A stretch of DNA of 37,788 nucleotides from Christensenella sp. UBA7102 (GTDB taxonomy: Bacteria; Bacillota; Clostridia; Christensenellales; UBA1750). Below, in pieces: positions 23,139 to 30,651 of the stretch. Under the pieces are notes generated by a model, which saw only the letters and a list, made by a program, of their open reading frames with translations, was not told the DNA's origin and made no database searches. The stretch is from assembly GCA_002492415.1 (NCBI GenBank), contig DKYK01000028.1:1-37788 (forward strand), read 5' to 3'. The position numbers and the translations under genes are program-made. The number at the start of each line of letters is the position of its first letter. The first letter of the stretch is position 1.

Positions 23139-23168
23139 ATTGTACAATGCGCCGCTTTTCCCCGTCAA
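23139..23168 (-). promoter_or_regulatory. Sigma-A type promoter of the sulfatase gene
   Basis: On the minus strand TTGACG (23163-23168) and TACAAT (23139-23144) are 18 bases apart, with a start near 23132. It suggests that the sulfatase is at least partly transcribed apart from the GH31-transporter genes. Confidence 0.75.
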
Positions 23169-23194
23169 GCATCTGCCCATCGCTTCAGGCGGCA

Positions 23195-23230
23195 ACGGCT
23201 GCATACCTCTGGATGAGGACATGCAGCCGT
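23195..23230 (-). terminator. Long hairpin after the first GH31 gene, terminator-like
   Basis: ACGGCTGCAT (23195-23204) pairs perfectly over 10 bases with ATGCAGCCGT (23221-23230), and CCTC/GAGG forms an inner stem. It lies 14 bases after the GH31 stop. The minus-strand side has no U-run, so it may protect the mRNA end or only reduce read-through into the sulfatase. Confidence 0.5.
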
Positions 23231-23243
23231 CTTTCTGTGCTCT

Positions 23244-25262
23244 TTACAGTTTTACATCGCTTCCCTTGCGGATAAAGACCGGAATGACGTCCAGCGGCGC
23301 CATGGCGGTCACAATCTGTCCGCCCTCGTACACCTTGCCGGTCGCAGCCTCTGTCCACGTCTCTCCCGCGGGGAGGTACACCGCCTTTTCCGTGACGCCG
23401 GGCTCATACACGGGCGAGACCAGCAGGTCGTCGCCAAACAGATAGGTATCCTCGTGCGCCCAGCCTGCCTCGTCCTCCGGATAGGCGTAGAACAGCGGGC
23501 GCATCACGGGCGTGCCCTTCTCGTGCGCCTGCTCCATCGTCTTTCTGATGTAGGGCCGCAGCTGATTGCGCATCATGATGTACTTTTTGCAGATTTCAAA
23601 GTTCTCCTCGCCAAAGCTCCAGATCTCGTTATTGTATCCGGTGCCAAACTGCGGATCTCCATTGGGAGCCGAATAGCGCATGCCATCGCAGGGCCAGTGC
23701 GGCAGGCGCTCGCCATGCAGACGGAACACCGGCAGGAAGGCGCCGAACTCGAACCAGCGCACCAGCAGTTCGCGGAACGCCGGATCGTCGCTGTACCCGC
23801 CGATAAATCCGCCGATATCGCAGGTCCACCACGGAATTCCCGATACCGACGCCGAGAGTCCCGCGCAGATCTGCTCGCGCAGCGTGCGCCACGAGGAGTA
23901 AACGTCGCCCGACCAGAGCAGCGTGCCAAACCGCTGGCTGCCCGCCCAGGCGCAGCGCACCAGGTTGACCACCTTGTCCATGCCCGCCTCTGTCATTCCA
24001 TCATAGAAAGACTTGGCATAGTAATAGGGGTAGATATTTGCCACCTGGACGCCGGAACCGATATGGTAGCGCACGTTTTCCATGTCGTTGGCAGCCGTCT
24101 CCGGTTCCGCCTCGTCCAGCCAGAACAGATCCACGCCCTTGTCAAAATAATTTTTCTTGGCCTCGCGCCAGATCACCTTGCGGGCGTCGGGATGTGTGGC
24201 GTCGTAATAGGTCGTGTAGCCCATGAACCGCCCGTATAAGCTGCCGTGATCCGCCTGAATCAGTCCGCCCATCTCGCTGAGCTCACCGTTGTTGACGGAA
24301 TCCACGTCCACCGTGGGCCAGATGGAGACCATGAGCTTTGTGCCCATTTCGTTGAGTTCGCGCACCATGCCCTCGGGGTCCGGCCAGCACTCCGGGTCAA
24401 ACTTCCAGTCGCCCTGCTTGGTCCAATGAAAGAAGTCGATGACGATGACGTCCAACGGAATGCCCAAATCCCTGTATTTGCGCGCGACCGTCATCAGTTC
24501 GTCCTGCGTGCGGTAGCGCAGCTTGCACTGCCAAAATCCCATTACGTCATCGCGCATCATGGGAGCGCGGCCCGTCACCGCAGTGTAGTTTTCCTCAATT
24601 TCCTGCGGCGTATCTCCCGCGCAGATCCAGTAATCCATCTGTTTGGTCGCATCCGCCACCCATTCGGTTCGGTTCAGGCCCAGCGTCACGCGTCCCAGCG
24701 CAGGGTTGTTCCACAAAAAGCCGTAGCCCCTCGAAGAAATCATAAAGGGAATGGATGCCTGCGAGTTGCGCTGCGCCAGCTCCAGCGTCAGCCCCTTGCG
24801 GTTGAGCTGCTTTTCCTGGTACTGCCCCAGGCCATAGAGCCGCTCATCATCGTAGGCCTCAAAGTAGGCCGTCAGACGCCAGTCTCCCCCGATGATGGGC
24901 TTGAATTGCCGCGCGTTATAGTTCAGCGGCAGGCAGTATTCCGTCAGATCGCTGCGGTTGCGCCAATATTCGCGCACCAGCTCTTTTCCCTCCTGGTTGT
25001 AATAAAAAAGATAACCATGCCGGTCGATGACCGCGCGGATCTTTCCGTTGCGGATGGACACGGTGCCCGCTTCTTCGTCGCGCTCCAGCACGGGCGCTCC
25101 CGTTTCGGGCTTGGGCAGCAGCGCCCAGTCCTCTCGCTCGTCAATCTGTGCCTCGTAGGTGACGCGCACGCGCAGTCCGTCCTTGCCCCACGCGTCGATA
25201 CGGATCTTCTCCCGTCCCTTCTGGTAGTACAAGTACCCCTTGCTGATGTCGATGATGGCCAT
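23244..25262 (-). CDS. Glycoside hydrolase family 31 (alpha-xylosidase/alpha-glucosidase type), copy A
   Basis: GH31 enzymes remove alpha-linked terminal sugars (glucose, xylose, galactose, GalNAc or sulfoquinovose) with retention. The 672 residues show an N-terminal beta-sandwich (about 1-230), the TIM barrel (about 235-570) and a C-terminal beta domain. The expected nucleophile is Asp383 in LFWLDEAEPE and the acid/base is Asp453 in LLWSGDVYSS. RLHGER near 535 is the usual conserved segment. There is no signal peptide, so it acts in the cytoplasm after import. The start at 25262 follows AAAGGGGAG. It lies after the solute-binding protein gene and is a paralogue of the GH31 at 32448, sharing long identical runs such as LELAQRNSQAS and DYWICAGDTP. 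Substrate cannot be fixed by eye; alpha-xyloside is the most frequent annotation for such sequences. Confidence 0.92.
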   Translation of the reverse strand: MAIIDISKGYLYYQKGREKIRIDAWGKDGLRVRVTYEAQIDEREDWALLPKPETGAPVLERDEEAGTVSIRNGKIRAVIDRHGYLFYYNQEGKELVREYWRNRSDLTEYCLPLNYNARQFKPIIGGDWRLTAYFEAYDDERLYGLGQYQEKQLNRKGLTLELAQRNSQASIPFMISSRGYGFLWNNPALGRVTLGLNRTEWVADATKQMDYWICAGDTPQEIEENYTAVTGRAPMMRDDVMGFWQCKLRYRTQDELMTVARKYRDLGIPLDVIVIDFFHWTKQGDWKFDPECWPDPEGMVRELNEMGTKLMVSIWPTVDVDSVNNGELSEMGGLIQADHGSLYGRFMGYTTYYDATHPDARKVIWREAKKNYFDKGVDLFWLDEAEPETAANDMENVRYHIGSGVQVANIYPYYYAKSFYDGMTEAGMDKVVNLVRCAWAGSQRFGTLLWSGDVYSSWRTLREQICAGLSASVSGIPWWTCDIGGFIGGYSDDPAFRELLVRWFEFGAFLPVFRLHGERLPHWPCDGMRYSAPNGDPQFGTGYNNEIWSFGEENFEICKKYIMMRNQLRPYIRKTMEQAHEKGTPVMRPLFYAYPEDEAGWAHEDTYLFGDDLLVSPVYEPGVTEKAVYLPAGETWTEAATGKVYEGGQIVTAMAPLDVIPVFIRKGSDVKL

Positions 25263-25295
25263 GTTCCACTCTCCCCTTTCAAAATTCTCAATGGA

Positions 25296-25314
25296 GGGGC
25301 AGCTTCGCCGCCCC
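25296..25314 (-). promoter_or_regulatory. Intercistronic stem-loop between the solute-binding protein and GH31 genes
   Basis: In minus-strand RNA GGGGCGGC (25314-25307) pairs with GCTGCCCC (25303-25296) through 8 bp with one G-U and a GAA loop. No U-run follows. A structure at this point, after the binding-protein gene, often stabilises the upstream message so that binding protein is made in excess of later genes; that role here is inference. Confidence 0.45.
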
Positions 25315-25343
25315 CCCCGTTCTGTGGGTTCTGTTTTTGGGTC

Positions 25344-27131
25344 CTACTGGTTCAATCCGGCCTCGCGCGCGGCGAACTCCGCCTCCGCGCCTTCCACGGT
25401 CCAATCCAGAAGCTCCTGGTATCCCAGCCCGTAGGCCTTGTCGCGCATCTCGCTCCACAGAGAATCAAACTCCGCTTCGCTTGATGCAAAGACCATGCGC
25501 CAGGAGTATTCCTGCACGATCTGTCCGATGGTCGCCTTCTTCTGCTCCAGATCCTGGCTCATCATTCGCGCGCCGTCGGGCAGGAAGGGCACCTTGTAGA
25601 TGGAGAGCAGATTGTTCTTCACGAAGTAATCCTTCGCGGTGCGCACGCCCATGTGCTCTCGCCAGTTCTCCAGCGCAGGGTTGGTGTCCATGTCCAGAAC
25701 GCTCGTCCACAGCTTGTTGAGGAAGGGCTCGCCCGTCACCTTGGACACCGTGGTGTTGGTCACCGTGCCGGGGGAGAACTTGGGTCTGCCGTCCTCGTAC
25801 TCACCGCCGCCCCATTCGTCCGGAATCACCGTGGTGCTGTTATTATAAATCTGAACACCCAGTTCGGTCAACTCCGGCTTGCCCTCTTCGCCATAATTCC
25901 AAGCCATTCCCTCCGGTCCGTTATAATAGGTCATGGTTCCCTCATCGGAGTAGACCCAGTTGAGGAAATCCATCAGGCGGACGGGATCCTTCGCCTTTGC
26001 GCCGATGCAGGTGGTGCGGATGCCGCCGTAGGTCGACTGCGCATACGAATACACCTTTTCATTCTTGAAGGGAACCATGTACATGCCCTTGCCCTCCGCC
26101 GTGTGCGTCGGGGTGTTGTACCCGGTCACCCAGCTAAAGTAGGAGAAGAGCACCTGGCCGTCCGCGATCTTCGCGGTGACATCCGCGTTCTTCTGCGAAA
26201 TGGAGTCCGGGTCCACCAGCCCCATCTGATTGGCGTCGTAGAACAGCTTCAGGCTGCGGTAGTACATGCCGTTTTCTTCCAGAAAGGATTCATACTTGGG
26301 CTCCGCGCCATTGATAAACAGCAGGTTGCCGGTGTCGCCGTCGTTGTACCCGTGCATCGCGCCGTACTGCTTGGCGAACATCATGTGCGTGTTGTCCCAG
26401 TCCGACCACATCGAGAACGCGTAGGTCGGCTTGCCGGTATCCGAGGTGGGGCACATCTCTTGCATCTGCTTGAGCACGGGAAGGAACTCCTCCAGCGTGG
26501 TGAACTCGGGGCAGCCCAACGCCTCGTACAGATCCCAGCGGATGTACGGCCCCCAGATCATGTCGGTGCCCTCGTTCGGACCCTTGCTGTCATAAGAGAC
26601 GTTGTAGCCGATGCCGTACACCTTTTCCCCATTTCCGAACATCGCCTTGTTGTACTCCAGCGCCTCGGGGAACTCCTGCAGGAAGGTCTGTCCGTAGGTC
26701 TGCAGCAAATCGTTGTCGTTCCAGTCCAGCAGCAGGCCCGCGTCAATCGCGTTCTTGATGGTGTCCACCGAGTTATCGCCGAACACAACCAGGTCTCCCA
26801 GGTCACCGGAAGCCATCATGGTGGCCAGCTTGCTGTCGCCGCCCTCCAGGTTGGTCGCAATGATGTTGTGTTCCATGTTGAACTTGTCTTTGAGAATCTT
26901 GGCGAACCATCCGGGCTGGATACCCGCATAGTTGGACGTCATGGAAAAGACCTGAACGGTGTAGAGCTCATCCATGTTCAGCCCTTCGTCCGCCGCTGCG
27001 GGCGCCGTCGCAGTGGGTGCGTCGTCCTTCGGGGGCGTGTCTGTGGTCGCAGGGGTCTGCGGCTTTGCTGTGCAGCCAATGAGCAGCAAGGCCAGAAGAA
27101 GCGCCAGGGTCAGAGCGATTGTCTTTTTCAC
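25344..27131 (-). CDS. Carbohydrate ABC transporter solute-binding lipoprotein (LplA/YtcQ-like)
   Basis: The 595-residue protein binds a saccharide outside the membrane and hands it to the two permeases encoded upstream. The signal peptide VKKTIALTLALLLALLLIGC (start GTG as Met) ends in a lipobox LIGC with Cys20 lipidated. A Thr/Pro/Ala linker follows. The body is a family 1 extracellular binding protein of the long LplA/YtcQ kind (about 500-560 residues), with FSMWSDWDNTHMMFAKQYGA and MDFLNWVYSDEGTMTYYNGP as recognisable pieces. The GTG start at 27129-27131 is chosen because AAGGAGG lies 8 bases upstream and the signal peptide starts there; the frame is open much further but overlaps the permease. 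No ATPase gene is present, which is normal for this group: a shared MsmX-type ATPase usually serves. Confidence 0.93.
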   Translation of the reverse strand: MKKTIALTLALLLALLLIGCTAKPQTPATTDTPPKDDAPTATAPAAADEGLNMDELYTVQVFSMTSNYAGIQPGWFAKILKDKFNMEHNIIATNLEGGDSKLATMMASGDLGDLVVFGDNSVDTIKNAIDAGLLLDWNDNDLLQTYGQTFLQEFPEALEYNKAMFGNGEKVYGIGYNVSYDSKGPNEGTDMIWGPYIRWDLYEALGCPEFTTLEEFLPVLKQMQEMCPTSDTGKPTYAFSMWSDWDNTHMMFAKQYGAMHGYNDGDTGNLLFINGAEPKYESFLEENGMYYRSLKLFYDANQMGLVDPDSISQKNADVTAKIADGQVLFSYFSWVTGYNTPTHTAEGKGMYMVPFKNEKVYSYAQSTYGGIRTTCIGAKAKDPVRLMDFLNWVYSDEGTMTYYNGPEGMAWNYGEEGKPELTELGVQIYNNSTTVIPDEWGGGEYEDGRPKFSPGTVTNTTVSKVTGEPFLNKLWTSVLDMDTNPALENWREHMGVRTAKDYFVKNNLLSIYKVPFLPDGARMMSQDLEQKKATIGQIVQEYSWRMVFASSEAEFDSLWSEMRDKAYGLGYQELLDWTVEGAEAEFAAREAGLNQ

Positions 27132-27163
27132 ACGTGATTCCTCCTTCTTAGGTCCTCTATTTT

Positions 27164-28093
27164 TTATCCCTTCACAGCTCCGATCATGATTCCCTTGACG
27201 AAGTAGCGCTGGAAGAAAGGATAAACGAATAGTATGGGCAGCACGACCACCATCGAGACGGTCATGCGCACCGACTCCGGCGTCTGGATCTTGCTCAGGT
27301 CCATATTCGCCATCAGCGTCGGGTCGGACTTGAGCAGCGCCGCCAACGATGCCGCCTCGTTGAGGTAGCGGTACAGCAGGAACTGCAGCGTAAAGTATTT
27401 CGCGTCCGACATCAAAAACAGCGTATCGGTAAATGCGTTCCACTGGCTCACCGCGCCGAAGATGGCGATGGTGGCCAGAATCGGCTTGATCAGCGGGATC
27501 ATGATTCGCACCAGAATCGTGCCATACCCTGCACCGTCCAGCTGCGCGCTCTCTTCCAGGGAAGCCGGCACCGACTCGACAAAGGTTTTGACCAGTATGA
27601 TGTTGTACGGGCTCACGATGGCCGGCAGGATATAGGCCAGGAAGTTATTGGTGAGCTTAAGCGCGTTCATTGTGATGTACCACGGGATGATACCCGCATT
27701 AAAATACATGGTCACGACGACGAACCGGTACCAGAACTTGCGCATCCACATCTTTTCCTTGGTAAACAGGTAGCCGCAGGCGGCGGAAGCAAAGACCATC
27801 AACCCCGTGCCAAGTATCGTTCGACCCACGCTCAGCAGCGCCGCCCGGCCGATGCCCCGGATCTTCATCACCTCGACGTAGTTGTTGAGGTGTACCCCCA
27901 CAGGCCAGAACATGACGTCGCCCAACGCGGAAACCTGGTTGTCCGAGATGGTGTTGATGAACAGGTAGTAGAACGGGAAAACACAAGCCAATGTAAAGAG
28001 CCCGAAAATCAGGTAGTTGACGGTATTGAATGCAATGTCTCCCGCTGTCAGCTTGTTTCGTTTTCTCAGGTTCACTTTGATCTTTTCTGCCAT
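27164..28093 (-). CDS. Carbohydrate ABC transporter permease (LplC/YtcP-like)
   Basis: The 309-residue inner-membrane protein is one half of the importer channel. Six hydrophobic segments are visible, starting with YLIFGLFTLACVFPFYYLFI at about 27-46. The ATPase-docking EAA loop reads LEESAQLDGAGYGTILVRIM near residues 186-205, followed by IPLIKP. The N-terminal basic stretch (KVNLRKRNK) and the C-terminal QRYFVKGIMIGAVKG are characteristic of the YtcP/LplC group. It lies 21 bases after the other permease gene and 32 bases before the binding-protein gene, so all three form one operon. The start has GGGGGAG upstream. Confidence 0.94.
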   Translation of the reverse strand: MAEKIKVNLRKRNKLTAGDIAFNTVNYLIFGLFTLACVFPFYYLFINTISDNQVSALGDVMFWPVGVHLNNYVEVMKIRGIGRAALLSVGRTILGTGLMVFASAACGYLFTKEKMWMRKFWYRFVVVTMYFNAGIIPWYITMNALKLTNNFLAYILPAIVSPYNIILVKTFVESVPASLEESAQLDGAGYGTILVRIMIPLIKPILATIAIFGAVSQWNAFTDTLFLMSDAKYFTLQFLLYRYLNEAASLAALLKSDPTLMANMDLSKIQTPESVRMTVSMVVVLPILFVYPFFQRYFVKGIMIGAVKG

Positions 28094-28114
28094 GCTGTAC
28101 TCCCCCTTTCTGCG

Positions 28115-29056
28115 TCAAAGTATCGTATTGCCACGGATGACCTTGGACAGGCCGTTGGCCACGAACAGCAACGTCAGGCTGACAATGGATTTGAGAATCG
28201 AAACCGCGGTTGCATAGGAGAAGCTGCCGCCGCCCAGGCCGATGTTGTATACATACAGGTCGAGCACCTCAATCTTGTTGCGGTTCATGGGGTTCTGGAA
28301 CACAAAGTACTGCTCCATGCCGTTGGAGATAAAGTTGGCAATCGACAGCAGCAGCAGCACGAAGTAAGTCTCCATGATCCCCGGGATCGTGATGTGCCAG
28401 ATCACTTGGAAGCGCCCCGCGCCATCTATTCGGGCCGCCTCGTAAAGCTCCTGATCGATGCCCGCGATGGCCGCAAGGTACATGATGGAGGACCATCCCA
28501 ACGTCTTCCAAATGTGCCACAGGCACATCTTCAGCCAGATGTGATCCGGGCTGGCCAGGAAGTTGATGGGCCTTTCCAGTACGCCCAGGCTCTTCATCAA
28601 CATGTTGATAAAGCCATTGTTCGTGTTAAACAGCGCGTAGGCGAAGGAATACACCAGCACCCAGGAGATAAAGTTGGGCAGCGTCGTGAGAATCTGCACG
28701 GTTTTCTTGTACCAGCCCACCTTGATCTCGCTCAGAAACACCGCAAAGGCGACGGGCAGCACGGAGCAGGCGATATTGAGCAGGCTCATGACGATGGTGT
28801 TGGTCATCACCCGGATGACCTCCTGCCGCTGCACCGGGCTAGAGATCAACGTCTGAAACCACTTGAGTCCCACAAAGCTCTGCGCGTCCAACGGGATGCC
28901 CGGCCTGTAATCGAAGAAAGCATACGCCCAGCCGAACAGCGGTCCATAACTGAACACGAGCACGAGCAGTATGAACGGAAGCGCCATCAGAAAGAGCTTA
29001 TACTTGTCCGGCAGCCCGTGTCGGGTGGCCTTGCGCACCACAGTCGTTGTATTCAA
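28115..29056 (-). CDS. Carbohydrate ABC transporter permease (LplB/YteP-like)
   Basis: The 313-residue membrane protein pairs with the permease at 27164. It begins with a basic N-terminus and a first membrane segment YKLFLMALPFILLVLVFSYG, followed by GPLFGWAYAFFDYRPG, typical of the YteP/LplB group. The EAA loop reads LYEAARIDGAGRFQVIWHIT, then IPGI. The start codon is TTG at 29054-29056, with GGGGGAG nine bases upstream; no in-frame ATG is nearby. It is the first gene of the transporter operon, and the region upstream (29057-29249) holds its promoter and two direct repeats. In relatives, these proteins import oligosaccharides such as rhamnogalacturonan pieces; the sugar here is not known. 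Confidence 0.94.
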   Translation of the reverse strand: MNTTTVVRKATRHGLPDKYKLFLMALPFILLVLVFSYGPLFGWAYAFFDYRPGIPLDAQSFVGLKWFQTLISSPVQRQEVIRVMTNTIVMSLLNIACSVLPVAFAVFLSEIKVGWYKKTVQILTTLPNFISWVLVYSFAYALFNTNNGFINMLMKSLGVLERPINFLASPDHIWLKMCLWHIWKTLGWSSIMYLAAIAGIDQELYEAARIDGAGRFQVIWHITIPGIMETYFVLLLLSIANFISNGMEQYFVFQNPMNRNKIEVLDLYVYNIGLGGGSFSYATAVSILKSIVSLTLLFVANGLSKVIRGNTIL

Positions 29057-29131
29057 CCTATTCTCCCCCTTCTGTTTGCCTGCGCCGGGCGGCTGCGCCC
29101 GTCACAATCTGTTTTCCCTTTCCGTGATTTC

Positions 29132-29160
29132 ATTATTGCAGAGTCTCAAAAAATCGTCTA
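29132..29160 (-). promoter_or_regulatory. Possible activator-dependent promoter of the sugar transporter operon
   Basis: On the minus strand AATAAT (29132-29137) and a weak TAGACG (29155-29160) are 17 bases apart. A poor -35 beside a good -10 is what a promoter needing an activator looks like. The response regulator gene lies directly upstream. Confidence 0.45.
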
Positions 29161-29193
29161 TATCAATAATCTCGGACTTATATTGAATATCAA
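29160..29193 (-). repeat. Direct repeat TTGATAT, candidate operator of the response regulator
   Basis: The minus strand carries TTGATAT at 29166-29160 and again at 29193-29187, 27 bases apart, in a run of AT-rich sequence within the 193-base gap that separates the YesN-like regulator from its likely target operon. The proximal copy touches the presumed -35. AraC-type regulators bind direct repeats next to -35; the spacing here is not the usual 21, so the link is a guess. Confidence 0.4.
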
Positions 29194-29249
29194 CAAATGT
29201 TAACTTTTATGTCATTTCCCCGACCGTAAGCGGCATATATAAGGAAATG

Positions 29250-29288
29250 AAAAGAGGCCTTTCGCAATCCTTGCGAAAGGCCTCTTTT
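29250..29288 (-). terminator. Perfect 18-bp hairpin terminator at the end of the response regulator gene
   Basis: AAAAGAGGCCTTTCGCAA (29250-29267) pairs perfectly with TTGCGAAAGGCCTCTTTT (29271-29288) around a three-base loop. The stop codon of the regulator gene overlaps the stem. The U-run is the stem's own last four bases. It works in either direction and cuts the two-component and transporter units apart. Confidence 0.85.
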
Positions 29289-30651
29289 AGCGCAGCGTTT
29301 TCTTTTTGTAATTGCTTGGCGTCGTTCTGTACATGTTCCGGAACTGTACGCAAAAGTAGGACACATTGGGAATGCCCACCGCCTCCGCCACATCAGCGAC
29401 CTTCATTCCCTTCTCCGCCAGCAGCTGCTCCGCCGACATCAGGCGCCGCCGGCACAGGTAGTCGCTGAATGAAATCCCCGCGCTTCTCTTAAACAGCGTG
29501 CCCACATAATTGGGGGAAAGATAGATCATCCCGGCGATTGCCTGCAGGTTTACATCGGGGTTGTAATAATTCTCCTCCACCAGCTGGATCGTCCGGTGCA
29601 CCACATAGCGCTCCGGCTCGCTCAGGCTGCGTTCGGCCTTGCGCACGTGCTCAATCAGCCGCGCCTGCGCGATGTCCATCATGCCATCCAGCGTATGTGC
29701 ATAGGCGAGTTCCGTCTCAATGCCGGGCAGAATTCCTTCCGTCAGCTCGCCGATCTGCCGCATCGCCTGCTGCCGGTCGATTCGAAGTTCCGCCATCATC
29801 CTGCGCCGCACCCGTAGGATGGACGAGCGCACCTGCTCCTCCTCCAGCGACGCCATCGCATGCCGCAGCGCCAGCTGCTCCGCGCGCAGCCCAGCGCCCG
29901 CTTTGCCTTCCTCCGCCTCCAACTCAGAAGCGTAGACTGGCGTCTCCATTCTGTGAAAGCGCGCCAGCTCCATCGCGCGCTCCGCCTGTTGCAGTGCCTG
30001 CGCCCAGCCGTCCTCGCGCTCCACGAAGGAGATGCCCGCCGCCGAAAACCCGGCTTTGGGCAAACGTTCCTGCGCCCGTTGCACGATGTAAGTGTTCTCC
30101 CCCGCTTCCCCCATGTACAAGGCCTGCATGGAACACTCCTGTAGGCCGGAATACACGGCAACGCGCAGACCACGGAGCGCCTCCACGCCCAGCAACTCCC
30201 GCAGCCTTCGGGCATCCGGCGTTCCCTGCATCAGGTCCTCTACCGCGCTTCTCTGCACAAAATTCCCCTTGTGCAGCTTCTCCAGCATCCCGACCGCTTT
30301 CTTCAAACAGGACTCCAGTTCCCGCTCATTAACAGGCTTGACCAGAAAATCCACCGCGCCAATGCGCAGCGCCTTTTGCGCATACTCAAACTCATTGTAT
30401 CCAGACAATATGATGCACACACTATTTTCCACGCTGCGACCCGCCCGCTCGATCATCTCTAGACCGGTCAGCCCCGGCATGCGAATATCCGTTATGATCA
30501 GCTCCGGCCGAATCCGCTCGATGCAGTCCAATCCTTCGATCCCGTTGGACGCTGTGTAGATCTCCTCGATCCCGTACTTCTCACGATCGATCAGGCTCAC
30601 CAGGCCTTCCCGTTCCCATCTTTCATCCTCTACGATCGCCAGCCGGATCAT
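29287..30651 (-). CDS. Two-component response regulator, AraC type (YesN-like)
   Basis: The 454-residue protein has a receiver domain at about 1-120 (acid pair around Glu8-Asp9, phospho-acceptor Asp55 in IITDIRMPG, Lys104 in FLVKPVNE), a long middle part of unknown fold (about 130-345), and a C-terminal AraC DNA-binding domain at about 350-450 with AIAGMIYLSPNYVGTLFKRS as first helix-turn-helix. It should be phosphorylated by the kinase encoded just before it and activate the adjacent sugar genes. The start at 30651 (MIRLAIVEDERWEREG) is chosen by homology; two more ATGs lie three to four codons upstream. It overlaps the kinase end by 29 bases. The gene's stop lies in the hairpin at 29250-29288. 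Confidence 0.93.
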   Translation of the reverse strand: MIRLAIVEDERWEREGLVSLIDREKYGIEEIYTASNGIEGLDCIERIRPELIITDIRMPGLTGLEMIERAGRSVENSVCIILSGYNEFEYAQKALRIGAVDFLVKPVNERELESCLKKAVGMLEKLHKGNFVQRSAVEDLMQGTPDARRLRELLGVEALRGLRVAVYSGLQECSMQALYMGEAGENTYIVQRAQERLPKAGFSAAGISFVEREDGWAQALQQAERAMELARFHRMETPVYASELEAEEGKAGAGLRAEQLALRHAMASLEEEQVRSSILRVRRRMMAELRIDRQQAMRQIGELTEGILPGIETELAYAHTLDGMMDIAQARLIEHVRKAERSLSEPERYVVHRTIQLVEENYYNPDVNLQAIAGMIYLSPNYVGTLFKRSAGISFSDYLCRRRLMSAEQLLAEKGMKVADVAEAVGIPNVSYFCVQFRNMYRTTPSNYKKKTLR

